Shown: positions 30,763 through 41,223 of the stretch, one piece after another
How positions within the stretch are numbered: the first letter of the stretch is position 1
How the letters are laid out: every line of letters starts with the position of its first letter
NCBI GenBank assembly: GCA_020441225.1
Contig: JAGRMP010000037.1
Span: forward strand, 1-41,909
DNA length: 41,909 nucleotides
Source: Maritimibacter sp.
GTDB lineage: Bacteria > Pseudomonadota > Alphaproteobacteria > Rhodobacterales > Rhodobacteraceae
Reading direction: 5' to 3'
Translations under genes and position numbers: made by a program
Notes under the pieces: model-generated
The model's database searches: none
Told to the model about the DNA's origin: nothing
What the model saw: the letters and a program-made list of their open reading frames with translations, nothing else

Positions 30763-33270
30763 ATGTCGGACAAGACCACGCTCAACCTCGCCGTCGAAGG
30801 AATGACCTGCGCGTCCTGCGTTGGCCGTGTGGAAAAGACACTCGCATCCGTGCCCGGGGTATCAGCGGCGGCGGTGAACCTCGCCAATGAGACAGCGACA
30901 GTCGAGCTCGGAACCGAGGTGGACGTCTACCGGCTCGCGCAGGCGCTCGACGATGCCGGGTATCCTGTGGTGACCGCGGAGGTCACGCTGGACGTCGACA
31001 GCATGACCTGCGCCTCCTGCGTCGGCCGGGTCGAACGTGCGCTGAAAGCGGTGCCGGGTGTGCTGGACGCAGCGGTGAACCTCGCGACGGAAACCGCGAC
31101 ACTGCGTTACGTCGAGGGCGCGACGACGCCCGCAGCACTTGCCCGGGTTTCGACCGAACTTGGCTATCCGGCAAGGGTGAAGGCGGGCGAAGACAGCGCC
31201 AGGGCCGGCCGCAAGGCCGCCGAGATCACCCGCCTGGGCTGGCTCACCCTGATCGCCGCGGCCCTGGCGCTGCCGGTCTTCGTCATCGAGATGGGCAGCC
31301 ACCTGATCCCGGCCATGCACATGTGGGTCGAACGCAGCATCGGGATGCAGACCAGCCGGCTGATCCAGTTCGCGCTGACGACCGCGGTGCTGTTCGGGCC
31401 GGGCCTGCGGTTCTACACCAAGGGCTTCCCGCTGCTCTTCAAGGGCGCGCCGGACATGAACTCGCTGGTCGCGGTCGGCACGTCTGCGGCCTATGGTTTC
31501 TCGCTGGTCGCGACCTTTGCGCCCGGCCTGCTGCCCGCGGGCACGGTCAACGTCTACTACGAGGCCGCGGCGGTGATCGTGGTGTTGATCCTGCTCGGCC
31601 GCTGGCTGGAAGCCCGCGCCAAGGGCCGCACCGGCGAGGCCATCCGCAAGCTCGTCGGCCTGCAGGCCAAGACGGCACGGGTCGAGCGCGGCGGCGCGGT
31701 GATCGAGCTTCCGATCGAGGAAATCGCCGTCGGCGACGTGATCCAGGTCCGTCCGGGCGAGAAGATCGCGGTTGACGGCGCGGTGCTGACAGGCCGCTCC
31801 TTCGTCGATGAAAGCATGATCACCGGCGAGCCGGTGCCGGTCGAGAAATCGGAAGGGGCACAGGTGGTCGGCGCTACGGTGAACGGCACAGGCGCGCTCA
31901 CATACCGCGCGACCAAGGTGGGCGCCGACACGATGCTCGCCCAGATCATCGCCATGGTCGAACAGGCGCAGGGCGCGAAACTGCCGATCCAGGGCATGGT
32001 CGACCGGATCACCGCCTGGTTCGTGCCCGCGGTGATGGCGGCGGCGGCCCTGACCGTGCTGGTCTGGCTCCTGTTCGGTCCCGACCCGGCGCTCAGCTTC
32101 GCGCTTGTCGCGGGCGTCGCGGTCCTCATCATCGCCTGTCCCTGCGCGATGGGCCTTGCCACCCCGACCTCGATCATGGTCGGTACCGGGCGGGCCGCCG
32201 AGATGGGCGTGCTGTTCCGCAAGGGCGATGCGCTCCAGATGTTGCAGGAGGCCCGCGTCGTCGCCGTCGACAAGACCGGCACGCTCACCGCGGGGCGCCC
32301 GGAGTTGACCGACCTCGTGGTGGCCGACGGTTTCGACGAAACCCAGGTGCTGGGCCTCGTCGCTGCTGTCGAGGCGCAATCCGAGCACCCGATCGCTCAG
32401 GCGATCACCCGCGCGGCCCGCAGCCGCGGCGCTGCTGCGGCCCCGGCCGAGGATTTCGGCTCGATCACCGGTTACGGCGTCTCGGCCCGGGTCGGTGGCC
32501 GGCGCGTTCTGGTGGGCGCGGACCGGCTGATGGCCCGCGAAGGGATCGCCCTCGGGCCGCTCGCCGACGCCGGCGCGGCACTGGGCCGGAAAGGCCGCAC
32601 CCCGCTCTATGCCGCCATCGACGGGCAAGCCGCCGCCGTCATCGCGGTTGCCGACCCGATCAAGCCCACCACCCCCGCCGCGATCAAGGCCCTGCACGAC
32701 CTCGGGCTGACCGTGGCGATGATCACCGGCGACAACCAGGGCACGGCCGACGCCATCGCGCGCGAACTTGGCATCGACATCGTCGTCGCCGAGGTCTTGC
32801 CGGATGGGAAAGTCGAAGCGCTCGAGCGCCTGCGCGAGAAGGGCAAACTCGCCTTCGTCGGCGACGGCATCAACGACGCACCCGCACTCGCGACGGCGGA
32901 TGTGGGCATCGCCATCGGCACCGGCACCGACGTGGCCATCGAGGCGGCCGACGTGGTTCTGATGTCTGGCGATCTGACGGGCGTGGTCAACGCCTTCGAC
33001 ATCTCCGGCCGCACCATGCGCAACATCCGGCAGAACCTGTTCTGGGCCTTCGGCTATAACACCTTGTTGATCCCGGTCGCCGCGGGCGTGCTCTATCCTG
33101 CTTTAGGCATCCTGCTCTCGCCGGTGCTGGCGGCAGGTGCGATGGCGCTGTCGAGCGTCTTCGTGCTGACCAACGCCCTGCGCCTGCGCTGGGTCGCCCC
33201 GGCTCTGTCTCATGCCCGCCAGCCCGAAACCGTCCCGAACCCGCAATTGAAACCGGCCCCGGCCGAATGA
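30763..33270 (+). CDS. copA: Copper-exporting P1B ATPase CopA with two HMA domains
   Basis: An 835-residue Cu(I) pump. Two N-terminal HMA domains carry MTCASC at residues 14-19 and 81-86. The actuator TGEP follows, then the ion-site motif C459-P-C461 (as CPCAMG, where CPCALG is common) and the phosphorylation motif DKTGT (D503), and the hinge [10 protein letters not shown]. It exports Cu(I) to the periplasm. The ATG at 30763 is chosen for the GGAGG upstream; the first longer frame begins inside the promoter. cueR follows 13 bp after the stop. This is the classical CueR-regulated pump, unlike the YHS-type ATPase at 7,447. Confidence 0.95.
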   Translation: MSDKTTLNLAVEGMTCASCVGRVEKTLASVPGVSAAAVNLANETATVELGTEVDVYRLAQALDDAGYPVVTAEVTLDVDSMTCASCVGRVERALKAVPGVLDAAVNLATETATLRYVEGATTPAALARVSTELGYPARVKAGEDSARAGRKAAEITRLGWLTLIAAALALPVFVIEMGSHLIPAMHMWVERSIGMQTSRLIQFALTTAVLFGPGLRFYTKGFPLLFKGAPDMNSLVAVGTSAAYGFSLVATFAPGLLPAGTVNVYYEAAAVIVVLILLGRWLEARAKGRTGEAIRKLVGLQAKTARVERGGAVIELPIEEIAVGDVIQVRPGEKIAVDGAVLTGRSFVDESMITGEPVPVEKSEGAQVVGATVNGTGALTYRATKVGADTMLAQIIAMVEQAQGAKLPIQGMVDRITAWFVPAVMAAAALTVLVWLLFGPDPALSFALVAGVAVLIIACPCAMGLATPTSIMVGTGRAAEMGVLFRKGDALQMLQEARVVAVDKTGTLTAGRPELTDLVVADGFDETQVLGLVAAVEAQSEHPIAQAITRAARSRGAAAAPAEDFGSITGYGVSARVGGRRVLVGADRLMAREGIALGPLADAGAALGRKGRTPLYAAIDGQAAAVIAVADPIKPTTPAAIKALHDLGLTVAMITGDNQGTADAIARELGIDIVVAEVLPDGKVEALERLREKGKLAFVGDGINDAPALATADVGIAIGTGTDVAIEAADVVLMSGDLTGVVNAFDISGRTMRNIRQNLFWAFGYNTLLIPVAAGVLYPALGILLSPVLAAGAMALSSVFVLTNALRLRWVAPALSHARQPETVPNPQLKPAPAE

Positions 33271-33283
33271 ACAGGAGGACGCC

Positions 33284-33685
33284 ATGAACCTGAACATCGG
33301 CGACGTCGCCAGGCAGACCGGCCTGCGCGCCAAGACCATCCGCTACTACGAAGACATCGGCCTGGTGAAACCCTTGCGCGACACCAACGACTACCGGGTC
33401 TTCCGCGAGAGCGACCTGCACAAGCTCACCTTCCTCAGCCGCGCCCGCGCGCTCGGTTTTACCATCGAAAACTGCCGGGCGCTGCTCGCGCTCTACGAAG
33501 ACGAGAGCCGTACCAGCGCCGACGTAAAAAAGATCGTCCGCAAGCACCTCGGCGAGATCGAGGCCAAGATCAAGGACCTCCAGGCCATGCACGCGACCCT
33601 GACCCACCTCGCCGAGGAATGCGCGGGCGACGGTCGCCCGGACTGCCCGATCCTCGAAGGATTGAGCGGGGAGGCGTGCCACTGA
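33284..33685 (+). CDS. cueR: CueR-type Cu(I)-responsive MerR regulator
   Basis: A 133-residue MerR-family protein with the helix-turn-helix IGDVARQTGLRAKTIRYYED and a metal loop with C113 and C121 (ECAGDGRPDCPIL), matching the CueR two-Cys site. The position that is Cys in divalent sensors is Ser/Thr here (SRTS, residues 75-78), as in Cu(I)/Ag(I) sensors. It lies 13 bp downstream of copA and most likely activates both copA and copZ through the two operators at 30.65-30.72 kb. Confidence 0.92.
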   Translation: MNLNIGDVARQTGLRAKTIRYYEDIGLVKPLRDTNDYRVFRESDLHKLTFLSRARALGFTIENCRALLALYEDESRTSADVKKIVRKHLGEIEAKIKDLQAMHATLTHLAEECAGDGRPDCPILEGLSGEACH

Positions 33686-33846
33686 AGTCTGGGCGGCCCG
33701 GCTGCTCGGTGAGGCGCTTGCCGTTCCGCACCCGTCGCCGTCTCCACAGGTGCACGTTCACACGTTCAACTGACGGCTCCGAGCCGATTCATCTGAATGC
33801 CGTACGCAGCCCGAACGGCCGGTCTTCGACGCCCGCCGGAGAATGC

Positions 33847-34662
33847 TCAACCGGTGAACTGAAGGAGCAGCATCCAGATCCCCATGCCCAGCATCCCGAG
33901 GTTTTCGCTCAGCGATACGAACCCCAGGGGCACGTTCGAGCCACCGCCGACGCAGGCGCATCTCAGCTCGCGCTTGTCGATATAGACCGCCTTGAACACG
34001 CTCCATCCGCCAATGGCGCCGATGAAGATGCCCACCGGCGCGACCATCCAGATCAGCGGGTTGCCGGTGCCGATCAGCGCCAACATGCCGACGCCGGTGT
34101 AAAGCTCGAGGAACGGGTAGGCGTAGCCGTAGGGCACATGGGCCCGGGCCAGCAGGTCATAGCCCAGAAACCCGTTCACGAAGCCCTCCACATCCTGCAA
34201 CTTCTGGATCGCGAGCACGACCATCGAGGTGGCGATGAACCACTTGAGCCAGGTCAGGACGGGCAGCCCCTGGTGAAGATTCAGCACGATGGCGAGGGCC
34301 ATCAGCGCGGTGCTGGCGAAGATCGCGATGACGGGCGCGTAGCTGGTGTCGTCCTCGCCGAGGACGCGGTAGCCGAAGTGTTCCTTCAGCTCGGTGTAGC
34401 CGCCGATCCGGTTGCCGTCGATGAAGGTCTGGGGTGTCGTGTTGACCCCGTGCGCGGCCTGGAAGGCATCGACCTCCTCGCGGGTGGTCAGCAAGGTGTC
34501 GTCGACCTCGAAGCCCTTGCGCCGCAACAGTGACAGCGACTTGAGGCCGAAGGGGCAGAGGTGGCCCGGCATCGCCATGCGGTAGAGCGAGGCGGTTTTG
34601 CCGGCGCCCTCGCTCCTGGCGCGGGCGGTGGCGGGGGTGTCGATCATGTCGGTAGAGGTCAT
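33847..34662 (-). CDS. Glutaredoxin domain fused to MauE/DoxX-like membrane domain
   Basis: A 271-residue fusion. Residues 20-105 form a glutaredoxin fold with the active site LC36PFGL (a single Cys) and the glutathione-site segment TPQTFIDGNRIGGYTEL. Residues 115-270 hold four or five membrane helices of the MauE/DoxX type, with a C-A-C pair in RCACVGGG. MauE helps form disulfides in methylamine dehydrogenase; the fusion suggests a membrane thiol-exchange protein. Start ATG 34662 has AAAGGA upstream. It is downstream of the DUF305 gene on the same strand and convergent with cueR. Exact substrate unknown. Confidence 0.85.
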   Translation of the reverse strand: MTSTDMIDTPATARARSEGAGKTASLYRMAMPGHLCPFGLKSLSLLRRKGFEVDDTLLTTREEVDAFQAAHGVNTTPQTFIDGNRIGGYTELKEHFGYRVLGEDDTSYAPVIAIFASTALMALAIVLNLHQGLPVLTWLKWFIATSMVVLAIQKLQDVEGFVNGFLGYDLLARAHVPYGYAYPFLELYTGVGMLALIGTGNPLIWMVAPVGIFIGAIGGWSVFKAVYIDKRELRCACVGGGSNVPLGFVSLSENLGMLGMGIWMLLLQFTG

Positions 34663-34814
34663 GTCGGTCCTTTCGGTCAGCTCGGGGTGCGGGGGACGGC
34701 GCGGCGACCGGCGCCCGCGAAGGGCAGGCGGCGCGGGCGGGTCCGCCACGGGCGTGCGGCTTGCAGCCGATGCGATCGGGCGGGGTGCTTTTTGCCCCCC
34801 GTCCGGTTTCCCGG

Positions 34815-35303
34815 TCAGTTGTCGCCGGTGTCGCGGGGCGTGCCTGCAGGGGCGTCGCCGTTCGCCTCGATGTCGGCGATGTAGCGTTTCATTTCGGCGA
34901 TCTCGCCGCGCTGCGCCTCGATGATCGCATCGGCCAGCTCGCGCACCCGCGGATCGGAGATGTTGGCCCGCTCGCTGGTCAGGATCGCGATCGAATGGTG
35001 CGGGATCATTGCCTTCATCCAGGCGATGTCGCCGACCGTGTCCTGCGACCGCACGAGATACAGCCCGGCGGCAAATGCGAGGGCCGCACCGGCAAAAATC
35101 GCGATGTTGGTTGTCCGGTCGCTGTACATGCCCAGCATGAAGGCGAGCATGATGGCCGCCATCGCCCCGCCCATGTAGAGCGCCATCCACATCCGGGTCT
35201 GCGAATAGAAGACGTGATCGAGGGCGTAGGTGTTGAGATACATCAGACCGTACATCACCAGAGTCGAAGTGCCGATCATCGCGAAGAAGCGGCCATAGCC
35301 CAT
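34815..35303 (-). CDS. DUF305 family protein, membrane anchored
   Basis: A 162-residue protein with three or four N-terminal helices (about 6-25, 38-55, 62-82) followed by a DUF305 domain: AWMKAMIPHHSIAILTSERA with the HH pair, and VRELADAIIEAQRGEIAEM. DUF305 (ferritin-like fold) proteins are common in copper-resistance clusters; Met/His residues may bind metal. The start ATG 35303 is preferred because relatives begin with a GYGRFFAMI-like segment. It is the outermost gene of the high-GC block, next to the IS debris and integrase. Confidence 0.85.
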   Translation of the reverse strand: MGYGRFFAMIGTSTLVMYGLMYLNTYALDHVFYSQTRMWMALYMGGAMAAIMLAFMLGMYSDRTTNIAIFAGAALAFAAGLYLVRSQDTVGDIAWMKAMIPHHSIAILTSERANISDPRVRELADAIIEAQRGEIAEMKRYIADIEANGDAPAGTPRDTGDN

Positions 35304-35499
35304 CTTTCCACCGGTGTCGCGATCGTGGGACGCGGCCCTTGAATGGAGTGTAGAAATGTGTCGGCCAGCCAAAATTCCCTCCCTGGTTTCTATCTCTCAT
35401 ACGTAAAACCGGGGAGTCTGCGAAATTGTTCCAAAAAAACGCGGCAGTATGAACTGATGCGGTTGTCTAATCGCTTTTGTTGCGTCAAGGACCATTCGC

Positions 35500-35638
35500 C
35501 TGAATGCGCACCTGCCGGATGCATGGTTGTCTCCGCGGTCGGCACAGGGCCGCCGCTTGAACGCCTCCGGAAAATACCGGCGCTTCTTTTCCATCGGACA
35601 CTCTTTCCGTTAGCTCGAAAGCCTATCTTAGGTGTCCA
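35500..35638 (-). mobile_element. IS3-type element end with OrfA N-terminal remnant
   Basis: On the minus strand an IS-like terminus TGGACACC (35638-35631) and leader precede an ATG at 35594 that encodes KKRRYFPEAFKR, then ADRGD, the start of an IS3-family OrfA (HTH_Tnp_1). The frame then loses similarity. So only about 30 codons remain. No matching right end is next to it. The remaining bases from 35,304 to 35,499 and from 35,639 to 35,792 hold no gene I can support. Confidence 0.6.
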
Positions 35639-35792
35639 CCAATCCGGGGCAGGATCAGTCCTGATCGATTGGCTCCGTCAACGCGCTGGTGCATTTGCTA
35701 CTCAAGACCGAACAAGCTGATCACCGGCAACGGTGAAGGCCTTTGCCCGGTCGATCTGGATCGGGATCTTGTATCCACCTCGAGTGCGACCT

Positions 35793-36941
35793 TCATAGTC
35801 CGATCAAGCTGAGCCAAGGCCACCTTGCGAATTTGTCACCCACCTTCTTGACATGGGTATAGCGTTGAAGCGTGGGCCAGTGCTGATGGCCTGTGACGGA
35901 AACTACATCAGGGATGCTCAGGCCCATTTCGAACAGTCGAGAGATACCCTCGTGCCGAAGGTCGTGGAAGTGCAGGTCCTCGATCCCGAGCAGCTTGCAT
36001 GCTTCGGTAAACCGGCGGCTGATCGTGTCTGGATGGTATGGGAAGATGCGGTCAGACACCTCAGGCATGGCGCGGATAACAGCGAGACCCTCAATGCGCA
36101 CCTGGACGGTTACGTCCAGCCCCCCCTTGATGCGCGGATGCTTCATTCCGCGGATCAAAAGCGTGGGATCGTGATCGGCGAAAGCGTCTTCGACGTCTGA
36201 CCACAGCAACCGTGTGTGTTCAGCCTGGCGATAAGTCAGGAAGATTGCGGCGAGGATCACCATGTGCATCGGAACGGCCCTCGGGTCCGCCTCACTGAAC
36301 TTGAAAAAGTAGTCCATCAACTTGTTCAGTTCCTCGAGAGTCGGACGTCGCTTTCGCTTCCCCGACGGACCCACAATCCCCAGATGCCGACAACTGCTCA
36401 TAGCTTCAAGGAACTCGGCAATCGGGAGCTTCTGACCAACCAGCGGCCCGGCATGTTGGATGACGACGCCAAGGTGAGACATGTAACCGCCAACTGTCTG
36501 CGGGAGCCGAGGTGCCAGTTCGTAGTAATCATCTGGCGCGGTAGTGGGATCGATCGGAGCAGGTTGCTCCCCTTTCAGTAGGTCCCGTGCGAAATTGAGG
36601 AAGTCGGAAGCCGTCAGTTGAGTGACCGGCTCTTCTGCAATCGGAAACCGGCACGTCGCCTTGAGGTTTTGGAGCTTAGACTTTCCGATCTGTGCCTGAC
36701 TGTCGATGTAGGCTTGGATGACCTGTCCAAGCGTTTTCTCCTTCGTCTTTGCAACGACGGTTTCAAGGCCGTCAGGCTTGTTCAGTTCGCGTTCCTTGCG
36801 CTTCATCCAAGCCTTTGCATCGGACTTGCGATCGAAGGTCTGCGTTGCGTTGTAGACGGTCTTGCCGCCCTTTTTTCTCCGAACCTGAGCGGTGTAGGAT
36901 GGTGATCCGTCCTTGCGGACGCGCGTGATGATTTGCCCCAT
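35793..36941 (-). CDS. Tyrosine recombinase/integrase of the dusA-linked island
   Basis: A 382-residue phage-type integrase. An N-terminal AP2-like/arm-binding region (about 1-50), SAM-like core-binding domain (about 70-180), and catalytic domain (about 205-370) are present. The catalytic residues are R in TYRQAEHTRLLW, H-D-L-R in FHDLRHEGIS, H in TGHQHW and the nucleophile Tyr in LQRYTHV. GC is about 52% in a hand-counted sample, lower than both flanks. AAGGAGAT lies before the ATG. It is transcribed away from dusA, whose 5' end begins about 265 bp to the right, the standard position of integrases that use dusA as target. Confidence 0.95.
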   Translation of the reverse strand: MGQIITRVRKDGSPSYTAQVRRKKGGKTVYNATQTFDRKSDAKAWMKRKERELNKPDGLETVVAKTKEKTLGQVIQAYIDSQAQIGKSKLQNLKATCRFPIAEEPVTQLTASDFLNFARDLLKGEQPAPIDPTTAPDDYYELAPRLPQTVGGYMSHLGVVIQHAGPLVGQKLPIAEFLEAMSSCRHLGIVGPSGKRKRRPTLEELNKLMDYFFKFSEADPRAVPMHMVILAAIFLTYRQAEHTRLLWSDVEDAFADHDPTLLIRGMKHPRIKGGLDVTVQVRIEGLAVIRAMPEVSDRIFPYHPDTISRRFTEACKLLGIEDLHFHDLRHEGISRLFEMGLSIPDVVSVTGHQHWPTLQRYTHVKKVGDKFARWPWLSLIGL

Positions 36942-37115
36942 GAGATGAATCTCCTTGTCTGTGGTGAAAGGGAGATCGGTTCATTCGCTTCCGGACGGAA
37001 AAGCCGTAAATCGCGGGGAACCGACGCACTCATGAAGAGGTTCGGCGGGCCACGTGGTTCGGCGCTGCAGGTGTGTTTGCGGGGGAGGCAACAGGCTGAT
37101 AGAAGAGCTCTTCGC

Positions 37116-37155
37116 GGGCCTACATCGGATCCGCCGGGCCTACATTTGTAGTCCC
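37116..37155. repeat. Direct and inverted repeats at the integrase-dusA junction
   Basis: GGGCCTACAT occurs at 37116-37125 and again at 37136-37145. The second copy is part of an inverted repeat GGGCCTACA-TT-TGTAGTCCC (37136-37155; 8 of 9 arm positions pair). This could be an integrase or excisionase binding site, or lie near the attachment site. Confidence 0.5.
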
Positions 37156-37206
37156 GCGTGCCGGAAAAGGCGCCAATCGACACGAATCGGACAGGAAAGC
37201 TGCACC

Positions 37207-38235
<1,029 letters not shown>

Positions 38236-38253
38236 CGGCGCGACGTCAGCCGG

Positions 38254-39438
38254 TCAGCTCGACACCCGCGGCAGCGTCACCACCGCGAGACCGACGGAGA
38301 TCGTCGCACAGGCGGCAATGGCCGCGATCATCGGCAGGGCCGTGCCGTCGAAGAACGGCCCTGCGATCAGCACCACCACGCCGCCGGTGAGCATCTGCAA
38401 CGTGCCCCCGAGCGACGAGGCGAGCCCGGCGATGTCGCCGTGATCCTCCAGCGCCATGACCATCGAGGTCGGGATGACGAGGCCGAGGAAGGCATTGGCG
38501 CAGAACAAAAAAATCGTGATGACCGGCAGGCTGGCGAAGCCCGCGACCGCAGCGGCCAGGAGCAGCAGGTCGAACACCGCAAACCCGGCGGTGCCGACCA
38601 GCATGACCCGTGCCGCGGTAAACCGCATGCCGAGCGGTGCCGCCACCTGGGTCGCGGAGAAGAACCCGACTGCGTTGACCGCGAAGAGCAGCGAAAACCC
38701 GGTGGGCGTGAGGCCGAATTCCTGCTGGTAGACGAAGGGCGCGAAGGAAATGAAGGTGAAGAAGCTGGCCATGCCGAAAGCACCGATGAAGGTCAGCCCC
38801 AGAAACACCGGCGCGCGGGCAAGCGTGCGTGCGCCGCGGCCGAACGCGCCAAGGTTGACCGGCGTCCGGCGCTCGGGCGCAAGCGTTTCGGGCTGGGCGA
38901 ACATGGCGAGCAGCAGGCACGCAATCGCCACCGCGCCCAGCACCGCAAAGACCGCGCGCCAGCCCGCGAGCGCGATCACGCCGCTGCCCGCGAGCGGGGC
39001 CAGCATCGGCGAGACCGAGATCACCAGCATGATGAGCGACATCACCCGGGTCGCTTCGTGGCCGGTGTAAAGGTCGCGGATGATCGCGCGGGGCACCACC
39101 ATCATCGCTGCGCCGCCGAGCCCCTGCACCATTCGCGCGACGATCAGCATCTCGATCGACGGCGCCAGCGCCGCGCCGATGGAGCCGAGCGCAAAGATCG
39201 CGAGCCCGGTGTAGATCGGCGGCTTGCGGCCCGACATGTCGGCCCAGGGGCCATAGACGAGCTGGGCGACGCCGAAGGCGAGGAAATAGAAGGTGATGGT
39301 GCCCTGCACGGCGGTCTCCGACGCGCCGAGGTCTTCGGCGATGGCCGGCATCGCGGGCAGGAACATGTCGATCGCGAAGGGGCCGACCATCGACATCAAA
39401 GCGAGAATCGCTGCCGTTCGAAACAAGCTGGGCGGCAT
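38254..39438 (-). CDS. Bcr/CflA family drug-resistance MFS transporter
   Basis: A 394-residue transporter with 12 predicted membrane helices. The MFS signature DMSGRKPPIYTGLAIF sits between helices two and three, and motif C-like VISVSPMLAPLAGSGV in helix five marks a drug/H+ antiporter. The N-terminal AIDMFLPAMPAIAEDLG is typical of the Bcr/CflA group (bicyclomycin, sulfonamides). Convergent with dusA, 18 bp apart; part of the chromosomal backbone. Confidence 0.92.
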   Translation of the reverse strand: MPPSLFRTAAILALMSMVGPFAIDMFLPAMPAIAEDLGASETAVQGTITFYFLAFGVAQLVYGPWADMSGRKPPIYTGLAIFALGSIGAALAPSIEMLIVARMVQGLGGAAMMVVPRAIIRDLYTGHEATRVMSLIMLVISVSPMLAPLAGSGVIALAGWRAVFAVLGAVAIACLLLAMFAQPETLAPERRTPVNLGAFGRGARTLARAPVFLGLTFIGAFGMASFFTFISFAPFVYQQEFGLTPTGFSLLFAVNAVGFFSATQVAAPLGMRFTAARVMLVGTAGFAVFDLLLLAAAVAGFASLPVITIFLFCANAFLGLVIPTSMVMALEDHGDIAGLASSLGGTLQMLTGGVVVLIAGPFFDGTALPMIAAIAACATISVGLAVVTLPRVSS

Positions 39439-39591
39439 CGGCGTAACTTTCGGGTGGGGGATTGGGGGTCTTTACCCGCGCCAAGGTACAGCCGCGCTGC
39501 CGGAGGTCAAGCCGCGTTCCGCCCGGCGCATTGCGACGCCGCTTGACCTTGTGCCGCTGCTGCCGGATAGGAGGGCAAGGGAGGGCGTTTC

Positions 39592-40410
39592 ATGCCTGAT
39601 TTCTCGACCTATCTGCCGCTTCTGCTGCTGCTCATGGCGATCGGAGGCTTTGCCGGGGTGCTCGCGGGGCTGCTCGGCGTGGGCGGCGGCATCGTGCTCG
39701 TGCCGGCCTTCTACTACACTTTCGCCGGGCTCGGTTTTGAAAGCGGCGAGCTCATGCAGGTCTGCCTCGCCACCTCGCTGGCGACGATCATCGTCACCTC
39801 GGCGCGCTCCGTTTCGGCACATCACAAGCGCGGTGCGGTGCGCTGGGACATCCTGAAGAGCTGGGCGCCCGGCATTGTCGTCGGCGCGGTGATCGGCGTG
39901 CTGGTCGCCGCCGGCCTGCGGTCGGCGACGCTGCAAATGATCTTCGGCATCCTGGCCTTCACCATCGGGCTCTACATGCTGTTCGGCAATGCCGCCTGGC
40001 GGGTCGCCGATGAGATGCCGGGAGGACCGCTGCGCTGGGTGCTGTCGCCGATCGTCGGGTTTCTCTCGGTGCTGATGGGGATCGGCGGCGGCTCGTTCGG
40101 CGTGCCGATCATGACGCTCCACAGCGTGCCGATCCACCGCGCTGTGGCGACGGCGGCGGGCTTCGGTTTCATCATCGCGCTGCCTTCGGTGATCGCCTTC
40201 TTCTTCGTCCACGTCGCGGGCGCGCCGCCCTGGACGCTCGGGGCGGTAAACATCCCCGCTTTCCTGGTGGTGATCGCGATGACGACGATCACCGCGCCCA
40301 TTGGCGCCAGGATCGCCCATGCGCTGGATCCGAAGCCGCTCAAACGGGTGTTCGGCGTGTTTCTGACACTCGTCGCGCTGAACATGTTGCGCAAAGCAAC
40401 GGGGCTTTGA
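39592..40410 (+). CDS. TauE/SafE family sulfite/anion exporter-like permease
   Basis: A 272-residue membrane protein with about eight helices in two related halves: GVLAGLLGVGGGIVLVPAF near the N-terminus and LMGIGGGSFGVPIMTL in the middle, the paired G-x-G-G-G motif of the family. Members move sulfite, sulfoacetate or related organosulfur anions; the substrate here is unknown. GGAGGGC precedes the ATG. Stands alone, chromosomal. Confidence 0.9.
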   Translation: MPDFSTYLPLLLLLMAIGGFAGVLAGLLGVGGGIVLVPAFYYTFAGLGFESGELMQVCLATSLATIIVTSARSVSAHHKRGAVRWDILKSWAPGIVVGAVIGVLVAAGLRSATLQMIFGILAFTIGLYMLFGNAAWRVADEMPGGPLRWVLSPIVGFLSVLMGIGGGSFGVPIMTLHSVPIHRAVATAAGFGFIIALPSVIAFFFVHVAGAPPWTLGAVNIPAFLVVIAMTTITAPIGARIAHALDPKPLKRVFGVFLTLVALNMLRKATGL

Positions 40411-40466
40411 TCCGAAGCTGATTGTGACGGGATATCAATAGGCTGAACGCCTTACTTCATCCTGTT

Positions 40467-41165
40467 TCACAACTGGATTTCGACCCAGACCGGCAGGTGA
40501 TCCGACGCGACCTTGGCCAGCTTCGTCTCGTGCACCCCACCGTCGCGAAAAGCGATCCCGGGCGAAAGCCCAATCCGGTCGAGCGCCGCGACCGGCCGTG
40601 AGGCGTGGTACGAAAGCCCGGGCGCATGCATCTCGAAATCGCCGTGAAATTCCTCGAGCCCGGCATGCGGGCTCCATTCGTTGAAATCCCCCAGCACCGC
40701 GGTCGGGTTGGCGCATTGGGCCAGCGCCGCGCGCACCGCCCGCAACTGCCCGTGGCGGTGCCGGCGCATAAGCCCGAGATGCACCCCGGCGATCCGGAGC
40801 CTGCCGCCGATGACGACCGAGACCGCGCCGCGCGGTTCGAGCCCCGGCAGATCGATCCGTTGCGGATCGCTGAGCGCCGTGCCTTTGCGCACCAGGATCG
40901 CGTTGCCGTGCCAGCCGAGCGAGACATCGTTCGCCGCCAGCGGAACCGGTTCGAGGTCGGTGTGGTCGTCGATGAGCTGCCGCGGCAGGGCGGTCGGGCG
41001 CGGACCGAGCCGCCGGTCCGCCTCCTGCAGCACCACCACGTCGGCGTCGATCTGGTTGAGCACGTCGAGAATGCGCCCGGGGTCGCGCCGACGGTCGAGA
41101 CCGATGGCCTTGCGGATATTGTAGCTTGCGAGTTTCAAAGGAATGTCTTGGGTCACGGGCCGCAT
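40467..41165 (-). CDS. Endonuclease/exonuclease/phosphatase family protein
   Basis: A 232-residue Mg2+-dependent hydrolase of the EEP fold. Visible motifs: ASYNIRK at the start, VVLQEAD with the catalytic Glu, GVHLGL, LGDFNEW (catalytic Asp/Asn) and SDHLPVW at the end (catalytic Asp/His). The substrate (DNA, lipid or sugar phosphate) cannot be told. No signal peptide seen. Confidence 0.88.
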   Translation of the reverse strand: MRPVTQDIPLKLASYNIRKAIGLDRRRDPGRILDVLNQIDADVVVLQEADRRLGPRPTALPRQLIDDHTDLEPVPLAANDVSLGWHGNAILVRKGTALSDPQRIDLPGLEPRGAVSVVIGGRLRIAGVHLGLMRRHRHGQLRAVRAALAQCANPTAVLGDFNEWSPHAGLEEFHGDFEMHAPGLSYHASRPVAALDRIGLSPGIAFRDGGVHETKLAKVASDHLPVWVEIQL

Positions 41166-41223
41166 TATGCGGCGATCGGGGTGGGATTCCAGCCCTTCCT
41201 GCCGCCCCTCCTGCCGCTCTGGC

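Noticed and set aside
5299..35638. Reading the two IS3 pieces as one IS split by a 30-kb insertion
   Set aside because: Their terminal sequences (TGGACACC at one, a GAGTCCA-like end at the other) do not match as a pair, and most of the element is missing.
35343..35720. Plus-strand frame of 125 codons left of the integrase
   Set aside because: It lies antisense to the IS3 OrfA remnant and its terminus, and has no recognisable protein features.
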